64,000 nucleotides of DNA, from assembly GCF_042453785.1 (NCBI RefSeq), contig NC_091675.1, positions 3,050,501-3,114,500 of the forward strand, written 5' to 3'. A program made the position numbers and the translations under genes. Below the pieces are notes generated by a model. It saw only the letters and a program-made list of their open reading frames with translations, was not told the DNA's origin and did no database searches. How positions within the stretch are numbered: position 1 is the stretch's first letter; each line of letters starts with the position of its first letter. The DNA is from Malus domestica. Taxonomy: Eukaryota > Streptophyta > Magnoliopsida > Rosales > Rosaceae. Below, one piece after another: positions 54,976-64,000 of the stretch.

Positions 54976-55276
54976 ATGACCATGATCAAGAAGAACCCTA
55001 GCAGTATCCTCGTTCTTTTTATCTCTTTCTGCTTTCTCTTCCCCCTGTCATGGAGTTTCAATATGGCGGCCATGGCAGCTGCGGAAAACACAACGATCCC
55101 AGTGAATGTGGGTGTTGTTGTTGACCTCAATCAAACCAGTCAGAGAGGGAAGATGTATTTAAGTTGCATCCAAATGGCCCTCGAGGACTTCTATGCCTCT
55201 CATGCTCACTTCAAAACTAGGCTCGTTTTGAACACTAGGAACTCCAAAAAAACTGTTGTTGGTGCAGCTTCTGCAG

Positions 55277-55320
<44 letters not shown>

Positions 55321-58300
55321 AACCATGCATTATAAACTTCATCTGTTATACTGAATGAAGCCTTTAGATGCATCGATCCCCTGTTATATATGATTTGTTT
55401 AATTTAAATAATTGTTCTTATATATGCATGTTAATTAATATTTTACCCCACAAAATTCATGAAATATTACTTAGGATAGTACAATTCACACACCTATTTT
55501 TATCTCCACACATATTTGTTAATTTTTGGTCATTAATATTCTTCAATTCATTCAATTTGACGGTCGAAAAATGAGAAGGGTGTGTAAGAAGTAAAAATAG
55601 GTGTGTAAATATCACTACTTATACTTAAGGTGTTTCTCGTAAAGTCATCTATAACTCTATGTGCAAGTGGGCTTAACTTGTACAAATTGCAATGCAAACC
55701 CTGCAATTGTCGATCTCACATTTTTCATATGGGTAATGTTATCCATACATTCATTTTTACTTCTCATACACTCTTCTCAATTTTTTATCGTCGGATCGGA
55801 TAAATTGATAAAAATTCATGGTAAAAAAATGAACAAGAATATGTGAGGAGTAAAAATGGATTGTAAATATCACTATCTTTTTATATAAGACAAAGATTGT
55901 ATTTTTACTCTTTCTTCCATCTCTTTTATTGTATTTTTGAATTTTGAATATTTTAAAAATTGGTTTATTTTTAATCTACTCAATATCTTCTAAGAAAAAA
56001 CTAATATACTAGTATAAATCCATTTGCAGCCTAACTGAAAGATCAAATACACGAATGGATAATATACATATCGCGAGATATGAAATCCAACTAAAAGGTA
56101 CATAAAGTATAATATACCTACAAGTAAGACACATTAATCTGTGATACACGTTGACTATGAAAAATAATATGTCATATATGTAGATAAATACAATTAACTT
56201 GTAGTATAGGTTGATTATAAAAATGAAAAATAAAATATATGAACATGGTTTAGAGGAGGAAGAGGAAGAACAAACAACAAAAAGAAAAAAAAGAAATAAA
56301 AAGAAATAATTAAAGATATAATTAGGAAGAGATTTAATTCCTATAGTAAATTTTATCATTAAAGAGATAATTATTGATAATTAAATAATCCAAAACTCAA
56401 AAGATCAAACCCATTTTAATAAAATTAACTATTCTTAATATTGGTTCAAAAATTGGATTCATATCAAGTTTTCACTTCTTTTTAAATTCCGTGGTACAAC
56501 CAAGTTTTCTTAAAAAGTTTAATCTTATCAAATGAATCAATCCTAACTTTCACTTTTTTTTATTGGGACACAAGCTCTAGATCTGATAAACAATGTAGAA
56601 GTGCAAGCAATCCTTGGCCCAGTGACATCAATGCAGGCAAGCTTCGTTGTTAATCTTGGAGACCGAGCTAATGTGCCCATTGTATCATTTTCTGCAACAA
56701 GCCCTTCTCTTACTTCACTCCAAAGCTCTTACTTCTTCCGAATTGCACAAACCGACTCGCACCAAGTGCAAGCCATAAGTGCCATTGTTAAAAATTTCGC
56801 ATGGAGAAAAGTTGTGCCAATTTACGTAGACAATACGTACGGAGAAGGAATCATACCCCTTTTAACCGGTGCATTACATGAGGTTGGTGCTCATGTCCCT
56901 CATCGGTGTGTCATTCCCCCATCAGCCACTGATGAACAAATTGGCAACGAGCTTTACAAGTTAATGACAATGCAAACTAGAGTCTTCATCGTGCACATGT
57001 TGCCCAAACTTTGCTCTAAGCTATTTGCCAAGGCAAAAGAAATTGGAATGATGAGTGAAGGCTATGTTTGGATCGTGACCAACGGAGTAGCAAATCGTTT
57101 ATGGTCTATGAATCCCGTCATCTTAAATTCAATGCAAGGAGTCTTAGGAGTTGAAACTTATGTTCGGAGAACAAAGGAGCTCCAAGAGTTTAAAATGCGG
57201 TGGAAAAAGCAATTCCAACAAGACAATCCAGCCATCATGGAAGTTGATGTAGATGTGTTTGGACTTTGGGCTTATGATGCCACTTTTGCTCTAGCCTTGG
57301 CAGTTGAAGAAGTTGGAATTAATGCAAGCTTGGGATTCCGAAAGGGGAATTCATCCTTCAATTCGACAGATCTTAATACTTTCAAGGTTTCTCAAGATGG
57401 ATCACAACTTGCCCAAGCCTTATCTAGTACTTCATTCAAAGGCATAGCTGGTGACTTCAGTCTTAAAGATGGGCAACTTCAATCATCAACCTTTAAGATA
57501 GTTAATTTAAATCGTTATGAGGTAAGAACAATAGCATATTGGACACCGGAAAGTGGAATGGTGGAAACATTGAATTCAACAAACACTAGTACACCTTCAA
57601 TTTCGAGGATGTTTAATTTTGAAGATAAGATTAAATGGCCAGGAGATTCTCTCATTGTTCCAAGGGGATGGGAGATCCCAACAAAAGGCAAGAAGTTGAG
57701 GATTGGAGTACCTGTGAAGTCTGCTTTTACTGAGTTTGTTACGGTAACCAAGGATTCTAGCACCAATAAAACAGATGTCACTGGGTTTAGTATCGATGTC
57801 TTTAAGGCTGCAGTGGAACTGTTACCTTACGACCTTCATTTCGAGCTCATTCCCTTTGCAAAGCCGGATGGCACCAGTGCTGGCACTTACAACGATTTGG
57901 TCTATCATGTATATCTTCAGGTAAATTTGATATAAAAATAACCAATTAGTCAGTTAGTTAGGCACTGTGCCCATACATTTCTCTGATTTAACATGTTTGC
58001 TTGACAGAAATTTGATGCTGTGGTGGGAGATATAACAATTAGAGCAAATAGATCTTTATATGCGGACTTTACAATGCCATATACAGAATCCGGTGTAGTC
58101 ATGGTTGTGCCAATCACCGACACCAGGAGCAAAAGTCCATGGGTTTTTTTAAAGCCTCTGACATGGGACCTATGGCTTACAACTTTTTGTTTCTTCATCT
58201 TCATTGGCTTTGTAATTTGGGTGCTTGAACATCGAATTAACGAAGATTTTCGGGGTTCTCCCTCACACCAAGTTGGCACAAGCTTTTTCTTCTCTTTCTC

Positions 58301-59518
58301 AACCTTGGTCTTTTCAAATAGTAAGTATATTCGTATCACCTCTCCCAAATTTCGAGTAAAGATTTCATAATATTCGGACCGCGCTTGATTTTTCTTCCTT
58401 CAAGCTGTGCCTATATTGACACTTAAATTTGTTATTCGCTATTACAGGGGAGAGAGTGGTTAGCAACTTGGGTAGATTCTTGATGGTTATATGGGTATTT
58501 GTTGTGCTAGTTTTGACACAAAGCTACACAGCTAATCTAGCATCACTACTAACGGTTGAGCAGCTGCGGCCAACTGTCACGGATATAAAGGATCTTCTAA
58601 AGAATGGGGACAATGTCGGCTACATGAAGAATTCTTTCGTCTATGAACTTTTGAAACAAGTCGGTTTTGGTGAGTCCAAGCTTAAGGCTATGAAATCCAT
58701 GGAAGATTGCGCTGAAGCTCTTTCCAAAGGGAGCAAAAGTGGTGGCATTACTGCTTTTGTTAATGAAACCCCCAACATGAAGCTTTTTCTTGCACAACAT
58801 TGTTCCAAATGTACCATGATTGGTCCTATCTTCAGAACAGATGGTTTTGCCTTTGTAAGATGATTTTTGCCTAAATATATAACGTATACCTATGTATATA
58901 TTAGGACAGTGATTTTGCATTTTCTCATGCTGTACTCCGTTACAAGAGATGCCAGCAAAAGATGATGACTTCTTCGAGGTGTCTTTGCAGGTGTTTCCAA
59001 GGCATTCTCCTCTTGTGCCTGATATTTCACGGGCGATCCTAAACGTGACAGAAGGAGAAAGGATGAAGAAAATTGAAAGCAAATGGTTCACTCAAGAAAT
59101 GGATCGTGAAGCTAAGTCCGGTACACCAAGTTTTTCAAGCGGCAGTCTTGGCCTTGAAAGCTTTTGGGGCCTATTCCTCATTGTCGGTTTGACGTCAATT
59201 CTCGCGCTAGTCATCTTTGCAGCTTCATTCCTTTACAATCATAGGCATATATTGGAGCACCCTAATTCAAGAGCTTCAAGATGGAGAAGGATTCGAGCCA
59301 TGATTAGAATTTTCAACGAAAAAGACCTCAACTCCCACAAAGGCAGTCAACAAGGAGATGGAATTGCTTGTGGGGGAGATGAAGTTAAGGCATCACCTAA
59401 TAGCAACTGGCTGGAAGATAAGGATTTGGGATTGTATGAAGGGCAACAAACTCCATCGACTACTGGCTATTCGTCTCCGGAGATAGTTCAAATAATTCAG
59501 CTTGCTATCCTTAAATGA
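54976..59518 (+). CDS. Glutamate receptor-like (GLR) channel, complete, five exons
   Basis: Exons 54,976-55,276, 56,575-57,920, 58,008-58,320, 58,448-58,854 and 58,991-59,518 join in phase to 964 residues. Exons 3 (313 bp) and 4 (407 bp) have exactly the lengths of the neighbouring GLR gene. The N-terminus (IKKNPSSILVLFISFCFLFP) is a signal peptide; an in-frame ATG at 54,940 is an alternative start. ATD landmarks: TTIPVNVGVVVDLNQ, VQAILGPVTSMQASFVVNLG, FAWRKVVPIYVDNTYGEGII. S1: KLRIGVPVKSAFTEFV. M1 near 601-622, pore loop GTSFFFSFSTLVFSN, M3 with SYTANLASLLTVEQL near 680, S2 with GGITAFVNETPN, M4 (GLESFWGLFLIVGLTSILAL) near 849-872. Intron 1 is long (1,298 bp) and holds a (CT)n microsatellite and two MITEs. 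No defects seen; the tail diverges from the sister gene. Confidence 0.92.
55280..55319. repeat. (CT)n microsatellite at the start of GLR intron 1
   Basis: About 20 CT units begin four bases after the donor GT. The tract is close enough to the splice donor that length changes might affect splicing. Confidence 0.9.
55475..55618. mobile_element. MITE, family S copy 2 (in GLR intron 1)
   Basis: GATAGTACAATTCACACACC...ATTTTTATC at the left and the inverted complement of AAAAATAGGTGTGTAAATAT, then CACTAC, at the right. Same ends as the elements at 4177 and 55,732. About 144 bp. Confidence 0.65.
55732..55877. mobile_element. MITE, family S copy 3 (in GLR intron 1)
   Basis: GTAATGTTATCCATACATTC...TTTTTACT at the left and the inverted complement of AGTAAAAATGGATTGTAAAT, then ATCACTATC, at the right. 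The interior includes CGTCGGATCGGATAAATTGA. About 146 bp; the third member of this family in the window. Confidence 0.65.
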
Positions 59519-60990
59519 GAAAACAAATAGTAAGTGGTCAAGAAAAAGAAATAGAAGTTGTACCATTACTTCAATTCTAATATGAACCATACTATCATGT
59601 AGAATCACAATTTCTGAATCTCTCCATCCACCTTCACATTCCTTTAATTCTTTATTATTAAAACAATTCAAATATTTAGATATATATGGGCGTAGCCACA
59701 TTGAGTACAGCAGATATGCTCTCCTATGCACTCGAGTTCAAGTCTTCTTTTAGATTAGTTTAAGATAAAAACAATTGAAAGACTGTTTTATATTATACGA
59801 AGTCAGTTTTGAATTAGTTTATGTATAGGTCCGGTCAAGTAAATTCCTACATCCGGAATTTAAATTCTAGTTGGCTGCTTTCAATGTAACGCGTAGTCAA
59901 GATTCAAGAGTAGTATGCTTCAACTTTGAATTTAAGTGGTGGAATCTTAAGACTACTTCCGATTTGTCAAATGCCAACTTGTCAATGTTTTTCGTTGCAA
60001 CTTGAATACATTATCTGTGCATAGCATTAAAAGTGTAGATTCTTCTTTTACTTGTATTAATCTATACATTATTCATAATTAATACCCAGTTGAGAGCTTT
60101 GGTGTACATTTCCTAATTGTTCTCTCCAATCTATCACGTTTTATATAAACGAAGACTCGTTTTTACTCGATTCCATCAATTTCTGACCAAGCTTGAATAA
60201 TATCAAACATGGCCAAAAATTCTAGCTGCACCCCCGTTTTTTCTCTCTTCTTTTTCTTCTTACGAGAAAATATGTCCACGCGCTGCTGCGAGACTTGAAT
60301 GCATTTGCCTTAACTGCATGAATAAGATATTTAATCTAAAATTAAGACACATGCACCACGCACTCGTCTCTCAGAGAGATAAGCAAAGATAAAAAAAACA
60401 GAGAGGTAATGTCACATTGTTTTGCATGATCTTGAAAATTGGGATAAGGTATTCAAAGTGCTAACAAAGACGTGCAAATGGCATTGAAATGCTAAAAAGG
60501 GCATTTTGAATAATTATGTGATGCAGAAACAAAAACACAATTGACTTTCAAACTACAGAATAAATGATAAAAACCACATACTTGCACCCAATGCATTATT
60601 TTTTTTCTTTTTTTCTGTGCAGTATAAGAAAAAAACAGGATAACATTCCCCTGAAACCAAATTCATCCCCCAATTTCTTGCAACAAATTTCAGTAATTAC
60701 GAACGCAACTAAATCTTAAATAAATAGAGCTGTTCAATTATATTAAACTACATATAGGGAGGGGAAGAGAGAAAAGAAAGAAAAGAGAGACCTGGGTACC
60801 TCCATCGTGTACTGAAAGATGCCAATTTCTATCACCAAGGAGAACAAACTTTTTCAAATGCTTAGGCTTGGGTGGCATGTCTAAGCATCTGTGCCAACTC
60901 ATAAATACATACATACATACATATATATACACACACACACATACCCTAAAAGTAAGAGTGTAAAATCTATGCTAAAATAAACAACTAAGC
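59519..60990. other. Intergenic DNA after the GLR array
   Basis: No recognised gene. At 59,690-59,760 a short stretch (GCGTAGCCACATTGAGTACA ... CACTCGAGTTCAAGTCTTC) has a B-box-like end and may be a SINE-head fragment. Microsatellite-like CATA/CA repeats lie at 60,906-60,942. Confidence 0.4.
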
Positions 60991-60999
60991 ATCAGCAGG

Positions 61000-63240
61000 A
61001 CCTCGTAAAAAGTAGGTGATCATATGTGTTCTTCAACTTTCTGTCGAACCTGCAATCAACGAAAGTGATCCACCATGAAAAACATGGTTAACCACCATGT
61101 ACGACATGAACCAAAGAAACCCACTACTGAAGCTATATATAATCATTGAAGAAAAACCTTTTACATCCAGCACAAAGCAAACTATAATCAAAATTTGAAC
61201 AAACCAAAATAACATGCAGATAAATAAATAGAAAAAAAAAAATAGTCGAAATTTCTTTTATGTCCAGCAATGGAACCATTAGAGATTGTGTAGAGACAAA
61301 GCAGTAAACACCACCAGAGAATAGTAATACACACATACCTATCAGGATAGTAAAACGAAAACAACTAAACATGTAAATTTAAAGGTCACTCGGAACATGC
61401 TAAAAGTAAAAACTAAATTGCATACCGATTGGCATCTGGATTTACCTTTAAAATGGCATGTGATATGTCATTAATAAAAGCCCTGAATTCTTGGTTCACT
61501 CCGCTAAATTGGTAGGAGCTTTTGCTTTATCCATCAGAACCTTAAAACAAAACCTGTAATAGTATGATAAGCGATGAAGATCGGGTAAGTTTATTAGACA
61601 TTGTTTCAAAAACAAATTGAGACTCGTGGGAAAAAAAGAGAAAGAATCAAATATCATGTTATATTCTGACAATACTCTGAGATGGTATGAAGTCACCTCA
61701 TCTAATTTTATGACAAATGAGCGAGACTCGTTAAAGAAACTCAGTAATGGGTAGAATGTTTAATCTATCTGAAGAAAGAAGTGATAACGTTGTAGTTATT
61801 TTATCAGGAGGCGTTAAAACCATGAATCAAGAGGATTATAGACCAGGGATTTCAAATATTTCAATTATAAGAAAACTTGTTTGCAATACTGAGAAAAAGC
61901 TTATTATTGTTGATAAAAATGCACACAACACCAATGGATCATGCCATAAAAATTACGCCATGAAAAATCCAGAGACCAAAATCCCCGCCGGCAGAATTTA
62001 TTCACATCAAAGGATGCACAATCTTGGTTTAAAAAACCAATCAAATTTAAATTCTAATACCATATGATCAAATGTTAATCAAACACACAATCTCAAAAAA
62101 CCGAAACCATGTTAAGCAAAAGAAACAGAAGGAAAAGAGTGAAGATGTAAGCATTGATAAGAATATGAAAAGTGGCAGCACTGATATCATGGACAGATAG
62201 GACAACGAAATATCGGAACCAGCAGCAACAAATAGAACCAAGAAGGAAAAGGATTGCTAAAATAAATAAATAAGAAATCGGACAGAGGCACAAACCAACG
62301 ACATGAGCTCAGTTTTTTCACCATGAATTTTGCATGGCCTGAAATCAAGAAAAGGACGTGTTTACCGGGATTTTGAAGTGGACGTCGGCAGTCCGAATGA
62401 CAGCGATCATCCATCTTTTGATGGTCCAGAACCGACCCGGGACACTCATACGAAATCCAAAAAGGCAGTATTATCTGGAACAAAATAACATTATGGCATG
62501 ATATTTGATTAAGATCCGTTTCTACCAATTTGATGGCAAAAACACACCTCTCCCATGCAGGAATGAACCTAACCATTTAACCGTTGGTGCTGCCGCACAT
62601 TGTTATCAATTGTGGGTTTATCAAATCCTTCATGGCTTAGACTGCATGAAGAATTAGAAACTAAAAGATGAATATATGCTGTAAATCATCATATAAATGT
62701 AACTGCATTTGAAAAAAAAAAAGGGAATGAAAAAATTGAATTCTATTGCGTCAGTATGTAACTGCATGAAAAGTTACATTGAATGCATACTCAATCAATT
62801 TCCCCAAAGTCATTGTTAACTGAAAATCAATACCAAACCCATAAATACCACCATTGAATTTGGCAAAACCCAAAAAAAAAATACAAAAATTTACTCATAT
62901 AATCACAGAAAAACATGAAATTTGAGCACCCATTTGGCCAAGTTAAAGGATAAAGGCACTCACATCATCATAGTACTCTTTGGGAAGATCTTCTAATACT
63001 GGTTCTTCCTTTTTCTTGCTCTTCCTCAGAACTGCCATAAAAAAACCCAGAGAAGCACATAAATTCAGAAAAGAAAAGGTCCAAAACTGCCATAAAAAAT
63101 CCAGAAAGCATACAAATTTATTAGAAAGAAAAGTTCAAATTACAAAAACCAACTGATGTGAGTGAGTAGTGAGAGGTTGTGTTAGGCACCTGAAACACGT
63201 TTTGGTTTCAATTGGGAGGGCCAGAGCCTTACATGCGAGG
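61000..63240 (-). other. Unidentified exon-like segments on the minus strand
   Basis: Several short segments have plausible splice borders. 63,163-63,235 reads IFLACKALALPIETKTCF before a GTGCC-type donor. About 62,965-63,035 reads VLRKSKKKEEPVLEDLPKEY then YDD before GTGAGT, similar to the PALE CRESS (PAC) region around its conserved EYYDDEWQ, though the following PAC exons are not found. About 61,670-61,730 reads FFNESRSFVIKLDE, and about 61,427-61,515 reads YQFSGVNQEFRAFINDISHA, continuing VNPDANRYAI before a stop near 61,423. They might be exons of one gene with weak signals, or fragments of several. I cannot join them into a product. Confidence 0.3.
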
Positions 63241-64000
63241 AAGATGGATTCCAGAGACAGAGAAAGGAGGAGTAAGACGATGGAGGCGAGAGAAGGGAGA
63301 CGGCAGCGAGAGGAGGATGGGACGGAGGCGAGACCGTCTGTGGTGCGATACACGGTGGGTTTCACAGCTATTACTCAAAATACGCAACATGAAAGCCTGT
63401 TTGATCATTGTGCCAGAGTTTCTGCTTGTCTGCAAAATTGGGAAAATTGCCGCACAGGTTCACAACTCGTCGTCTTCCCTTTATCAATGGCTCCTTTAAA
63501 TATCCAAATGATTAAGGTCGATGTGCTCGCATAATACTTGATGAGCTCCTTTTGGTAATCCACCTAAAACAAATAAGCACAATATCTATGTAAACTGGCA
63601 TTTCACTCAATTATACATTAGTTATGGCATCTTTGGAACTAAATGACTTCAACCTTAATATCCTATAAGCAGTATGTTTCTATATTTAAAATCCTGTTAC
63701 GATAACAGGTAAATATAGATGATACAAAAGTAATTTAGTTCCATCATGCATATTTTCGCACTATTTAGTAAAGAACTCGGCCGGACTCGATTCCGAACAA
63801 CATTCACAATTTCATATAGAATTTCAAAAGCCAGAGACTTTAGTGTAAATTACAATAAAATTTCACAAAGAAAGCAAATTGTAATATAAGTCTGATCTAC
63901 AATTCGGATTTACCTGGATATGGTGATTTACGTTTCCATTGGAAATTTTGCATGCATTTACATCTGATGAAAAAAGAATACATCATTAGTTGGCAGGAAG
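63241..64000. other. Leader-like and intergenic DNA at the right edge
   Basis: 63,240-63,350 is purine-rich on the plus strand (GAGACAGAGAAAGGAGG...), like a pyrimidine-rich 5' leader of a minus-strand gene. Beyond it no gene or repeat is recognised up to the window end. Confidence 0.35.

Overview
The window is nuclear DNA of a dicot plant. Genes are interrupted by short GT-AG introns, the spacers are AT-rich and full of short inverted-repeat transposons, one complete Ty1/copia retrotransposon is present, and every recognised protein is plant-type (GLUTAMINE DUMPER, glutamate receptor-like channels, TAF10). The style of the short repeats and the dense local duplication fit an apple/pear-type Rosaceae genome, but that placement is an inference.

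Layout. 0-10.9 kb: a 300-bp direct repeat (1-296 and 6368-6667) brackets a broken BolA4-like gene and an intact GLUTAMINE DUMPER gene on the minus strand; then mostly MITEs and tandem repeats. 10.9-34.2 kb: a mosaic of segmental duplications (four paired blocks, here called A-D) holding fragments of unrelated nuclear genes: a kelch-like gene with one frameshift, a CHY1-type 3-hydroxyisobutyryl-CoA hydrolase pseudogene, a TOR-kinase FAT-domain fragment, a COX5b exon, a truncated copy of an NAD(P)-binding gene, and several copies of a kinase-like gene whose pieces sit in large head-to-head inverted repeats (19.8-21.1 kb and 27.1-28.5 kb). The kinase-like and KEN-like pieces together suggest an IRE1/RNase L-type parent gene; this is the least ordinary part of the window. 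33.3-38.6 kb: an intact ten-exon NAD(P)-binding (SDR) gene and a TAF10 gene carrying a premature stop. 39.0-59.5 kb: a tandem array of three GLR genes, all on the plus strand: a deleted 'mini-GLR' of two exons, then two complete five-exon genes (956 and 964 codons of product) with identical lengths for exons 3 and 4. Between the two complete genes lies a very young copia element (46,787-52,129, minus strand) with near-identical LTRs and a 5-bp target duplication. 59.5-64 kb: mostly gene-poor; a few splice-bounded exon-like segments on the minus strand that I could not join into a gene.

Functional themes. The GLR genes encode ligand-gated cation channel subunits and GDU affects amino-acid export, but nothing in the sequence ties them together. 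TAF10 and the SDR gene are housekeeping-type. No tRNA, rRNA or CRISPR array was seen. Exon limits were set by eye from GT-AG signals and reading frame and have not been checked against transcripts.
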